From NCBI GenBank assembly GCA_951813065.1, contig CATOTH010000002.1:434001-498000 (forward strand): a DNA stretch of 64,000 nucleotides, read 5' to 3'. A model generated the notes under the pieces. It saw nothing but the letters and a program-made list of their open reading frames with translations. It was not told where the DNA came from and did not search any database. Each line of letters opens with the position of its first letter. Within the stretch, counting starts at the first letter, position 1. Both the position numbers and the translations under genes were made by a program. The stretch comes from an uncultured Bryobacterales bacterium (lineage in GTDB: Bacteria > Acidobacteriota > Terriglobia > Bryobacterales > UBA6623). Below are positions 27,799 to 35,637 of the stretch, one piece after another.

Positions 27799-30024
27799 TC
27801 ATGGGAGGTTCGACACAGCGGACTCATCGAACAGGCTCGGGGAGCCGTTGGCGGGCAGCTTGATCCGTAATCCGCCACGGCGCCCCTGGCGGATCGTGAC
27901 GGCGTCCAGCTTGCCGCACTTGATCCATGCCAGCACCGTCTGGCGGGACACGCCCAGCCGGGCCGTGGCGATTTGCATCGGCACGTAACCCTCGGGGGCG
28001 TGTTCCACGAAGCGCTGGCGCAACTCTTCGGTGAGGCGGATCCGCCACGGGGCTCCGGGCGTGATCTGATCGCCGGCCAAGAACCCGTCGTTGAGCATGC
28101 GGTGGATCGTGGAGGGGACCACGCCCAGCTCCCTGGCGGCTTGCCGGACGGAGACGAGCTCGCCGTCGGGAGGCTCTTGCGAAGGCTGGAAGCACGGGAT
28201 TTTCCAGTGTGTGCGCAGGCTCGCAACCCGTGACTGGGTGAACCGCAACCCGCGTGCGGTCCGGTGGCCCTGGCGGTTGAGAATCCCGGCAATGACGGCG
28301 TCGGGGTAATGGGCAGCGAGCCGGCGCAGCAGGTTAATCGTGTCTTCATCGGTGCGCACGGTCGCGGGACGGTTACGCGGACGCTCGATGGTGAGTTCGG
28401 ACGAGAGCCCGCCCTGCCACACAAGACGGATCCGCGCTTGCGGCTCGTTGCGGGGGGCGTCCAGGACCACCTCTTCCAGCAGTGCCCGCAGCAGTTCCTT
28501 GCGGTCTCGTGCAGTCGTCGTGGGGGCGTCCCAGGCCCGTGGCAGATCCTCGCCCAGGGCCAGCAGCGCCTCGCGCTCGTTCGCACTCACCTCCCGCGGA
28601 CGCTCCCGCTCGCGCAACGCCAGCTCGGCCCGCTCCCGCTCCAGATCCTCCAGCCGCTGTTCCCACTCCCGCTCCAGACCACGGGCCACGCGGCGGTTCT
28701 CCGGATCCACGGCTCGGTAGGCGCGTTCGGCCCGGGTCGCCTCGTAGACGGCCCGCTCCACCGCCAGGCGCCGCTGCGACAGGGCGGCGTCGCGTTCGCT
28801 CTCCACCTGCTCGATCGCCTTCAACGCGGCCTCGGTCCCGCCCGTGCGGACCGCCTCCAGCACGCTGGCGGCCACGGCTCGATCGACTTGCGTCCCGCCG
28901 ATCTGCAAGCAGTAGGTGGCTCGCCCTTCCACGATGTGCCGGCCGGGACAGTGGTAGTTGGGGGAGGAGTGGCGTCCGAGATAGTGGGTGCGCAGCGGCC
29001 GGCCGCAGTTCCCGCAGATCGCGAGTCCCTGCAGCAAGGCGGATCCCTCTCTCACGCTTCCCCCGGCACTGTGCGGGCGCGGCCGGCGGTTGGCTCCGAT
29101 GCGCGCCCGGTTGGCCTCGAACGTCTCCCAGTCTATATAGCCGCGGTGATGGCCTGGCAGCAGCACGCGCCATTCCGCCTGCGGCAACTGGCGCAGGCGC
29201 TTTTTCATGCGGCCGTGCTCATCGAGGTAGCGTTCCTGGCGGGACTTGCCGAAGGCGTACGCCCCGGCGTAGACGGGATTGTGCAGCACCTGGACGATCG
29301 AGCTGTAGGCGGGCGGGATCCAGCGGACGTCGTCGCCGTTGCGCAGGCGGACCGGGAATTGCAGGCCTTCGTCGCGGAACCACAGCCAGACGCGGCGCAT
29401 GGAGCCGAGTTCGGCGAAGCGCTCGAAGACAGTACGGATCGCGCGCACCACTTCCTCGTCGGGATGGAAGCGGATCTCGCCATCGCGCTCGCCCCAGACG
29501 AAGCCGACCGGCAGAGTGCAGCGGAACTCGCCGCGGGCGGCTTTGTTGCGGATGCCTTCCAGCAGGCGCACCTTGAGCGTGTGCAGCTCGGCTTCGCTGA
29601 TGGTCCCTTTAAGTCCCAGGACCAGGCGATCATTGAAGCAAGCCGGATCGTAGATGCCGTCGAAGTCGGCGATCAGGGTGTCGGTCAGAGCGCACAGGTC
29701 GATCAGGCGGTACCAGTCGGCGTTGTTGCGAGCCAGACGGGAGACCTCGAGTCCGAGCACGAGGCCGGCGCGACCGAGAGCGACGTCGGCGGCAAGGCTG
29801 TTGAAGCCATCGCGCTTGTCGACGGACTCGCCGGAGAGGCCGAGGTCCGCGTCGACGATGGTGATGTGGTCGGGGTGCCAGCCCAGGGCTTCGGCACGGG
29901 CGGCCAGGGCGTACTGGCGACGCGTGGACTCGGTGTTGCGCTCGACCTGGGAGGGACTCGACTGGCGGATGTAGACGAAGGCCTGGCGCTGACGGTGGAC
30001 GGGCAGGATGCTGGTGTCAGTCAT
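27799..30024 (-). CDS. Large serine recombinase with C-terminal helix-turn-helix domains
   Basis: The 741-aa protein starts with the serine-recombinase catalytic domain (VYIRQSSPSQ, nucleophile at about Ser22; SRLARN with conserved Arg), then a Recombinase domain (LLEGIRNKAARG, LHNPVYAGAY), a zinc ribbon (CGNCGRPL ... YHCPGRH ... YCLQ) and a coiled coil. The C-terminal 110 residues hold two excisionase/MerR-like helix-turn-helix motifs (LVSVRQAARELGV and YVPMQIATARLGVS). It is full length. It should cut and paste its element at a short core site. The start overlaps the upstream small gene by 8 bp. Confidence 0.93.
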   Translation of the reverse strand: MTDTSILPVHRQRQAFVYIRQSSPSQVERNTESTRRQYALAARAEALGWHPDHITIVDADLGLSGESVDKRDGFNSLAADVALGRAGLVLGLEVSRLARNNADWYRLIDLCALTDTLIADFDGIYDPACFNDRLVLGLKGTISEAELHTLKVRLLEGIRNKAARGEFRCTLPVGFVWGERDGEIRFHPDEEVVRAIRTVFERFAELGSMRRVWLWFRDEGLQFPVRLRNGDDVRWIPPAYSSIVQVLHNPVYAGAYAFGKSRQERYLDEHGRMKKRLRQLPQAEWRVLLPGHHRGYIDWETFEANRARIGANRRPRPHSAGGSVREGSALLQGLAICGNCGRPLRTHYLGRHSSPNYHCPGRHIVEGRATYCLQIGGTQVDRAVAASVLEAVRTGGTEAALKAIEQVESERDAALSQRRLAVERAVYEATRAERAYRAVDPENRRVARGLEREWEQRLEDLERERAELALRERERPREVSANEREALLALGEDLPRAWDAPTTTARDRKELLRALLEEVVLDAPRNEPQARIRLVWQGGLSSELTIERPRNRPATVRTDEDTINLLRRLAAHYPDAVIAGILNRQGHRTARGLRFTQSRVASLRTHWKIPCFQPSQEPPDGELVSVRQAARELGVVPSTIHRMLNDGFLAGDQITPGAPWRIRLTEELRQRFVEHAPEGYVPMQIATARLGVSRQTVLAWIKCGKLDAVTIRQGRRGGLRIKLPANGSPSLFDESAVSNLP

Positions 30025-30202
30025 CGCGGTGCTCCTGTTTGCGAGGCGGGAGGACCGCTTGGGCCAGGATGCGGGCCAGGGCCTGTAGGGCGGCGTTCCT
30101 GGTGGCTGGATCGAGTGTCTCCCAGATCGCCACGGTCGGGGCGGGCGTGTCCGGGAAGGTCAGTGTCAGCTGCCGCGGGGGCGGCGGGGGCAAGGCTTGC
30201 AT
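30017..30202 (-). CDS. Small protein upstream of the serine recombinase
   Basis: The 61-aa product starts at the ATG at 30202 with AGGAGA at good spacing and ends by overlapping the recombinase start by 8 bp. It has a Pro-rich N-terminus (LPPPPPRQLTLTF) and an amphipathic helix (NAALQALARILAQAVL). Comparable short genes often precede this recombinase type; the role is unknown. Confidence 0.55.
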   Translation of the reverse strand: MQALPPPPPRQLTLTFPDTPAPTVAIWETLDPATRNAALQALARILAQAVLPPRKQEHRDD

Positions 30203-30434
30203 CGGGAGTCTCCTGAGCGGCATTGGGCCGTTGTAGGAGAGCGTCGACGATGGCGCGGGCTCGCAGCAAGTCCACGAGGCGAGCGAGGCTTGCATTGCGA
30301 CCTGACGCGAGATCACGATCCTCGGCCGGCAGAGCATCTGTCCATGCCACCGGTACGAAGCGGCGATCCCCATTTGGACACAGCAGCAGCAGGGTCAGTT
30401 CATCGTTCCGGATCGCCTGAGTTAGGACCGGCAA
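30021..30434 (-). CDS. DUF5372-like small protein
   Basis: The 137-aa frame includes CPNGDRRFVPVAWTDAL and LARLVDLLRARAIVD, resembling short DUF5372-type proteins found beside serine recombinases. Its C-terminal half overlaps the 61-aa gene in another frame and is Pro/Gly-rich, so the true end or a frameshift is uncertain. It ends with an ATGA overlap onto the recombinase start. The N-terminus looks truncated near the element end. Confidence 0.4.
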   Translation of the reverse strand: MPVLTQAIRNDELTLLLLCPNGDRRFVPVAWTDALPAEDRDLASGRNASLARLVDLLRARAIVDALLQRPNAAQETPDASLAPAAPAAADTDLPGHARPDRGDLGDTRSSHQERRPTGPGPHPGPSGPPASQTGAPR

Positions 30435-30514
30435 GGTCCTGCCAGCCAGCGGATGGGACGGTCGCGTGATTGCAACCGACTCCGGAAGCTCTTCGAGATG
30501 GGTAGTGTGTCGAG

Positions 30515-30651
30515 TACTACTTCGACACGGTGCGGCACGACATCCTGCTAGGGAAAGTGGCGGACCGCGTGAGCGACGACCGGATCCTCGGGCTGCTCAA
30601 GCGCATCCTCAAGGCCGGAGGCAAGCAGGGCGTGCCCCAAGGCGGTGTGAT
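30515..30651 (+). pseudogene. Group II intron RT 3, middle fragment
   Basis: A 45-codon open stretch reads YYFDTVRHDILLGKVADRV ... GVPQGGV, i.e. from the first catalytic Asp motif to the PQG motif of an RT of a third subfamily. The N-terminal part is missing, replaced by element A. The frame breaks at 30650-30651 (AT), where element B begins, and resumes at 32875. Confidence 0.75.
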
Positions 30652-30675
30652 GACTCCACCAACGCAAAAGGTAAC
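30652..30675 (+). repeat. Transposon B left inverted repeat
   Basis: Starts GACTCCACCAACGC and ends AAAAGGTAAC. The right copy differs only at the seventh base (C instead of A). Confidence 0.8.
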
Positions 30676-30713
30676 TTCGCGTTCGAGCGTGTCTGCGCGT
30701 TCAATTACAAGGC

Positions 30714-30741
30714 TTGACATTAGACATGTACTGTATATATT
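30714..30741 (+). promoter_or_regulatory. Sigma70-type promoter of transposon B
   Basis: TTGACA at 30714-30719 and TATATT at 30736-30741 are separated by 16 bp. The promoter overlaps a partial palindrome from TGACAT to ATGTCA (30715-30748), a likely operator for the adjacent ribbon-helix-helix protein, suggesting autorepression. Confidence 0.65.
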
Positions 30742-30825
30742 ATATGTCACATAGCCCGCGTCAGCGATGCTCAGAAAGCCCGCCGGCTCAATCTCGCCCG
30801 CTCGCTGCTGCAGCAGTATCCGCAC

Positions 30826-31080
30826 TTGCCCGACGCCGTCGATCGCCTCGCCGGCCAGCTCGCCATCTCGCCTCGCCAAGCCTATCGCTACCTGCGCGAA
30901 GCCCAGCAATTGACTGCACCCGTTCCGGTCTCCGACGGCAAGGATGTCCTGTCCGTCCGGCTTCCGCGCGGCTTGATCCGGCGTTTGCGAGCGCGTTCGC
31001 TCGCCACCGGAACGGCGGTCAGCGAACTGGTGGCGCGAGCCCTCCAAGCCTTGCTGGCATCCCGGGAACCGCATGGCTGA
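30826..31080 (+). CDS. Ribbon-helix-helix regulator of transposon B
   Basis: The 84-aa frame (TTG start) contains a helix-turn-helix-like segment (LAISPRQAYRYLREAQQL) and a CopG-like ribbon-helix-helix region (LSVRLPRGLIRRLRAR, TAVSELVARALQALL). The open frame extends upstream with sensible sequence (ARVSDAQKARRLNLARSLL) to 30751, where ATA stands at the place of an expected ATG. The native start may therefore be lost. It overlaps the next gene by 8 bp. Confidence 0.6.
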   Translation: MPDAVDRLAGQLAISPRQAYRYLREAQQLTAPVPVSDGKDVLSVRLPRGLIRRLRARSLATGTAVSELVARALQALLASREPHG

Positions 31081-31342
31081 CGGCGGTCCGCTGGCGGTGC
31101 GCCTGGAGTACCACTTTGACCGCCATCTGCCCGACAAGCTGGCCCGGGCTTACGCACGGCTGGCCCCGCTCCGCCAGCGGCCGGCCAGACCCACTGCACA
31201 GCAGGAGATGAAGCATGACCAAGACCGCCGCCATTTATGCCCGAGTGTCCTCGGATCGCCAGAAGGAGAGCGGGACGATCGCCAGTCAGACGGCCGCCGT
31301 GCGGGAGTGCGCCCAGGCGCGCGCATACATCGTGCCGCCTGA
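31073..31342 (+). CDS. Small recombinase-associated protein
   Basis: The 89-aa frame starts with ATG overlapping the regulator stop. Its first 45 residues (LAVRLEYHFDRHLPDKLARAY) look protein-like; after 31215 it overlaps the recombinase in another frame. I do not recognise a domain. Its position fits the small gene often seen ahead of such recombinases. Confidence 0.4.
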   Translation: MADGGPLAVRLEYHFDRHLPDKLARAYARLAPLRQRPARPTAQQEMKHDQDRRHLCPSVLGSPEGERDDRQSDGRRAGVRPGARIHRAA

Positions 31343-32874
31343 ATGGGTGTTCGAGGACGACGGGTTCAGCGGGGCACGCTTGGACCGGCCGGGGTTGGAA
31401 GCGGTACGCGACTTGGCCGCCGAGGGCCGCATTGAGGCCGTGCTGGTGTTGTCGCCGGACCGGCTCAGCCGCAAGTATGCCTACCAGGTGCTGTTGCTCG
31501 AGGAATTCGCGCGCTGTGGGGTGGCGTGTGAGTTCGTGGAGTCGCCGCCAGCCGAGACGCCGCAGGAGCGCCTGCTGGTCCAGGTCCAGGGCATGATCGC
31601 CGAGTACGAGCGGGCCCAGATCGCGGAGCGCTCCCGGCGCGGCAAGCGGCACAAGGCGCGCAACGGGTCGCCGAGCGTGCTCTCGGGAGCCCCCTACGGA
31701 TACCGCTATGTGAAGCGGAGCGAGGGGCTCGAGGCGCGCTACGAAGTGCTGGCTGGGGAAGCCGCGGTGGTGCGCCAAGTGTTTGACAGCTATACGCGGG
31801 AGCAATGCAGCATGGGGGCAATCGCGCGCAGTCTGACGGAGTAAGGGATTCCGACACGCACCGGCAAGGAGCGCTGGGATCGCTCGATGATCTGGGGCAT
31901 GCTGCGCAATCCGGCCTACTACGGGCGGGCCTGCTACGGCAAGACCGGGACGGGCTCACGGCAGAGGGTCACGCGGCCCTTGCGGAAGCCGGGGAAGTTC
32001 GCGGGTCGGCAGGTGGGCGGCCTCGAGCGTCCGCGCGAGGAGTGGATCGAGATTCCCGTGCCGGCCTTGGTGAGCGCGGAGCAGTTCGAGCAAGCCCAAG
32101 AGCAACTCGAGGCGAACAAGCGGCATGCGAGGCGGCGGACGAAGGAACCGACTCTGCTCCAAGGCATGCTGGTGTGTCGGCGGTGCGGCTACGCCTACTA
32201 TCGAACCTCGACACGGACGAAGAAGCGCAAGCTGTACTACTACCGCTGTCTGGGTTCGGACGGATGGCGCTACGAGGAGGGCGTGCGTTGCCCGAGTCGG
32301 CCGGTGCGACAGGACCGGCTGGACGCGATGGTTTGGCGGGAGCTGATCCGGCTGCTGGAAGAGCCGGCATTGATCGAGGCCGAGCTGGAGCGGCGGCTGG
32401 AGGCTGGGCTCGAAACGGACCCACAACGGCGCCGGCAGGCGGATCTGCGCAGCGAGCGGGAGCGCTTGGAACGAGCCGGCGCGAGACTGGTGACTGCGTA
32501 CCAGGAGGAATTGATCACGCTGGGCGAGTTGCGTAGCCGGATGCCGGCCATTCACAGTCGGAAGCGAGTCCTGGAGGCCGAATTGGAGGCGATCCGGAGC
32601 GCGGCCGAGGAACGCGAGCGCTTTCTGCGGATCGCGGAGACCCTGGAGAGTTTCCGGGACCGGTTGAAAGCCAGTGCCGAGACCCTCAAACTCATCGAGC
32701 GGCAGAAGGTGTTACGCTCGCTTGTCAAGGAAGTGCTTGTAGGGGACGGAGAGATCACAATCCGCCATTCCATACCAATGACAGAAGGGAGCGGTTGCTC
32801 GCACGCCAAACCGGATTCGAATTCGTCGACGCAGAGCCCTGAACCCCAAGGTTACCTTTTGCGTTGGGGGAGTC
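31215..32874 (+). pseudogene. Large serine recombinase with in-frame stop
   Basis: The frame encodes a complete recombinase: AIYARVSSDRQ (nucleophile Ser12), RLSRKY, the Recombinase domain (GAPYGYRYV, MLRNPAYYGRA), a zinc ribbon (CRRCGYAYY) and a coiled coil, ending near SYLLRWGS-like sequence. A TAA at 31842-31844 (codon 210) lies between IARSLTE and GIPTRTGKERW, where relatives have Gln. The frame on both sides is the same and intact, so one base change (CAA to TAA) explains it. No stop is met before the right inverted repeat; the frame runs into flanking RT sequence. Confidence 0.85.
32851..32874 (-). repeat. Transposon B right inverted repeat
   Basis: Read on the minus strand it starts GACTCCCCCAACGC and ends AAAAGGTAAC, matching the left repeat in 23 of 24 positions. 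Confidence 0.8.
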
Positions 32875-33543
32875 ATTTCCCCGTTGCTCAGCAACCTCTA
32901 CCTCAACGAGGTGGACCGGATGCTGGAGCGGGTGAGGGAAGTGACCCGGCAAGGGGAGTATTACTACATCCAATACGCTCGCTTTGCTGACGATCTGGTG
33001 ATCCTGATCGACGGCTACCGCCGCTGGCAGTGGCTGGAGAAGGCCGTGTGGAAACGGCTGCTGGAAGAACTGGCGGAACTGAAAGTGGAACTCAATCGAG
33101 ACAAGACGCGCCGGGTGGATCTCGCCAAGGGCGGGAGCTTCAGCTTCCTGGGGTTCGACATGCGCCGCTGCAAGACGCGGCGGGGCAAATGGGGCGTGCG
33201 CTACGTGCCACGCATGAAAGCGCGCACCAAGCTCCTGCGTCGGCTCAAGGAGGAATTCCGGCGGCATCGCTCGCAACCGGTGGAAAAGGTCATCGACCGT
33301 ATCAATCCGATCCTGCGGGGTTGGGTGAACTATTTCCGCATCGGGACCGCGAGTCGGTGCTTCAGTTACGTCAGGGACTGGGTCGAGAAGAAGCTCAGGC
33401 GACATTTGATGCGACAGCGCGGACGCCGGGGATTCGGCTGGAAGAGGTGGAGTAGGCAGTGGCTGTACGACGGGCTCGGATTGTATTCGCAGTACCGGGT
33501 TGAGCGACTGCCGGAAGCGCTCCCGGCAGGAAAGGCCCCATAA
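32875..33543 (+). pseudogene. Group II intron RT 3, C-terminal half with maturase domain
   Basis: Continuing from 30651, the frame reads ISPLLSNLYLNEVDRMLE, the catalytic RFADDLVIL, KGGSFSFLGFDMRR, and the maturase hallmark INPILRGWVNYFRIG, ending in a natural TAA at 33541-33543. Joined to the 30515-30651 piece it makes about two thirds of an RT of a subfamily distinct from RT 1 and RT 2. Confidence 0.85.
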
Positions 33544-33572
33544 CCCTTGAGACGAAGGCAACAGGAAAGCCC

Positions 33573-33610
33573 GTTGCGTTATGCAGCCAGCCCGCTTATG
33601 TAGCGAAGCG
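33573..33610 (+). repeat. RIT left inverted repeat
   Basis: The 38-bp copy begins GTTGCGTTATGCAGCC and ends TATGTAGCGAAGCG; it is identical to the reverse complement of 36980-37017. Confidence 0.9.
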
Positions 33611-33673
33611 CCCGCAAGTACCGAGAATGCAGTCAGATACGCGCAGAACTCGCTACATATTCCGCAAGCGCAG

Positions 33674-34690
33674 CTACAAGGATGCAAGGAATTCCATCAG
33701 TTCCGAATCACGGTGCCAACTCGGTGAGTTGCCAGGCGAAGGTGTCGGCACATTGTCCGCGCAGGTGGCCAGAGCCTGAGCCTTCATTTCCAAGTCCACT
33801 TCCGCGTATCGATTGGTCGTCTCGAGAGATACGTGGCCCAGCCAAGCCCGGATCGTATTGATGTCCACGCCGGCACGCAGGAGATGAACTGCCGTTGTGT
33901 GGCGCACGGTATGGGGGCTGACACGCTTGCCTGTTAAGGAAGGCGCAACCTTGGCCGCCTTGGCGACGCTGCGTTCAACGAGCGTGTACACCCCGTGGCG
34001 GGTGATGCGCTGGGCGCGGCAGTTCAAGAACACCGGTGCCTCGGCAGGACCTGCAAGACGTGCGCCGAGCAATTCGCGCAGGGTCTCGGCGGTTCGCGAC
34101 CAGAGCGGGCAGACCCGGTCCTTGCGCCCTTTGCCTCGGATGAGGACGGAAGGGGCTTCGGCGAGGCGCAGGTCGGCCACGTTGGTGCCGGCGGCTTCGC
34201 TGGCACGGGCTCCAGTGTTGTAAACGAAGAGGAGCAATGCGTAGTCGCGCCGTCCCTGGAGGTGTCGGCGGTCCGGAGCTGTGAGCAGGGCTTCGATTTC
34301 CGGCTTGTCCAAATAAGGCATGACCGGAATCGGCACGCGCCGGAAAGGGATTCCTTGAATACGTGCGGCGTGCTCGACAAGCTCGGGCTCCTGGCGCCCG
34401 ATGAAGCGGAATAACGAATGGAAGGCTGCGAGGCGCTGGTTGCAGGTGGCTGGCGCGTTCCCGCGGCGCTCCGTACAGTCGCGCAGGAACTCGCGCAGCA
34501 GTGTGTCGTCGACCTGTTCGACGGTCACGCGAGTGGGATCGGTAGCGTGGCGTTCGTCTAGGAAGCGGAACAGCAGCCGGATTGCGTCGCGATAGCTTTT
34601 TAAGGTGTTCGGGCTGAAGTTGCGGTCGCGGGCGAGTTCCTCGACCAGGAAGCGGCGGACGAACGGCCCAATCAGATGTTGCTGGGGCAT
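33674..34690 (-). CDS. RIT tyrosine recombinase, third gene
   Basis: From the ATG at 34690 the product is 338 aa. It has an N-terminal SAM-like core-binding domain (FSPNTLKSYRDAIRLLF) and the catalytic residues in NTGARASEAAG (Arg), SPHTVRHTTAVHLL (His, Arg), WLGHVSLETTNRYAEVD (His, Tyr). It overlaps the preceding gene by 19 bp. Upstream extension to 35134 is a shadow of that gene. Confidence 0.9.
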   Translation of the reverse strand: MPQQHLIGPFVRRFLVEELARDRNFSPNTLKSYRDAIRLLFRFLDERHATDPTRVTVEQVDDTLLREFLRDCTERRGNAPATCNQRLAAFHSLFRFIGRQEPELVEHAARIQGIPFRRVPIPVMPYLDKPEIEALLTAPDRRHLQGRRDYALLLFVYNTGARASEAAGTNVADLRLAEAPSVLIRGKGRKDRVCPLWSRTAETLRELLGARLAGPAEAPVFLNCRAQRITRHGVYTLVERSVAKAAKVAPSLTGKRVSPHTVRHTTAVHLLRAGVDINTIRAWLGHVSLETTNRYAEVDLEMKAQALATCADNVPTPSPGNSPSWHRDSELMEFLASL

Positions 34691-35637
34691 GGCATGGCTC
34701 CTTCGTCGCCGATATCTGCGTAGCGCTCGAAGCGCTGGGAAGCCTCGGCGAGCAATTCGGGGGTCATTGAGAGGTAGGCCTGTGTACCCGCGAGGGTGAC
34801 ATGGCCCAAGTAGGTGGCCAGCCACGGCAGGCGGGCTTGCACGTCGGCACCCTCGCGGTACCAAGCGACGAGCCGGTGTGTGGCAAAGTTGTGTCGCAAA
34901 TCCTGCAGGCGAGGCTGCCAGCGGGCGGACGGCGGGTTGCAGACATTGGCCTGCTCGCGGAGTCGCACCCACGCCGCTTCCAGCGAAGCGAGAGAGATCC
35001 CGCCGCCTCGGGGCGAAGCGAAGAAGTAGGACCTCTGTCCAGACGGCATGGGCAGCGTCCGGCGAGCCCGGAGATAGGTCGCCAGTGCCTCGCCCAAAGC
35101 GGTTCCGACTGGGACGATTCGGGACTTGAAGCACTTCGAGTCCCAGACGAAGAGCAGACGTGAGTCAACGTCGACGTCGCAAACACGCAAGCGTAGTCCC
35201 TCGCCCGGTCGCAGTCCGGCCCCGTACAGCACGAGCAGGAGCGTGCGGTAGGTTTCCTTGCGAAGCGGACGAGCGGGACTGTCGAGGATCGAGGTGGCCT
35301 CGAGGAGCCGCGCCAGTTCCTGCCGGGAGAAGATGCGTGGGCGGAACGGTCGCGGAACACGCGGCGGCGATTCCGGAAGAGGCGATGTGGCGATGAGTCC
35401 GCGGAGGGCCAGGTGCTTGAAGAAGACCTGGAGAGCGTAGTGCTTGCGCACAAGCCACAGGGTCGGCGGGCCGCTGCCGCGACAGAAGGCCCGAACGGCC
35501 TCGGGCTGAATCTCATCCAGGCCGATGTCGCCCATGGCGCGGCCGAATGCCCGCAGTACGCGCCCCTCGGCTGCATACCTGGCCCCGAGAGACCGCTTCA
35601 GTTCGAGGAATGTGTCGGTCGCTTCGAAGAGGGTCAT
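34672..35637 (-). CDS. RIT tyrosine recombinase, second gene
   Basis: The 321-aa protein has the catalytic pattern GAGLRPGEGLRLR (Arg), LQDLRHNFATHRL (His and Arg), YLGHVTLAGTQAYL (His, Tyr). The start overlaps the upstream gene stop in ATGA, so translation is coupled. The three proteins of RIT elements differ in sequence and probably act together on the ends. Confidence 0.9.
   Translation of the reverse strand: MTLFEATDTFLELKRSLGARYAAEGRVLRAFGRAMGDIGLDEIQPEAVRAFCRGSGPPTLWLVRKHYALQVFFKHLALRGLIATSPLPESPPRVPRPFRPRIFSRQELARLLEATSILDSPARPLRKETYRTLLLVLYGAGLRPGEGLRLRVCDVDVDSRLLFVWDSKCFKSRIVPVGTALGEALATYLRARRTLPMPSGQRSYFFASPRGGGISLASLEAAWVRLREQANVCNPPSARWQPRLQDLRHNFATHRLVAWYREGADVQARLPWLATYLGHVTLAGTQAYLSMTPELLAEASQRFERYADIGDEGAMPCPSNI

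Larger units (their letters stand above)
27099..30514 (-). mobile_element. Large serine-recombinase element A
   Basis: About 3.4 kb lie between the interrupted RT 2 (left) and an RT 3 fragment (right). The element carries a 741-aa serine recombinase, two small genes upstream of it on the same strand, and a convergent zinc-ribbon gene. I found no clear inverted repeats at the ends. The flanks come from two different RT genes but both break at the same conserved motif, the FFD/YFD first catalytic Asp. Confidence 0.6.
30650..32876 (+). mobile_element. Serine-recombinase transposon B with inverted repeats and AT flanks
   Basis: The element splits RT 3 between the codons for GGV and IS. It has 24-bp terminal inverted repeats (30652-30675 and 32851-32874, one mismatch) and is flanked on both sides by the dinucleotide AT, of which the uninterrupted RT codon needs only one copy. 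It contains a promoter, a ribbon-helix-helix regulator, a small protein and a serine recombinase with a nonsense mutation. Removal of the element and one AT restores the reading frame exactly. Confidence 0.8.

Noticed and set aside
28264..30216. 650-codon plus-strand open frame
   Set aside because: It is antisense to the 741-aa serine recombinase, has no domain and results from high GC.
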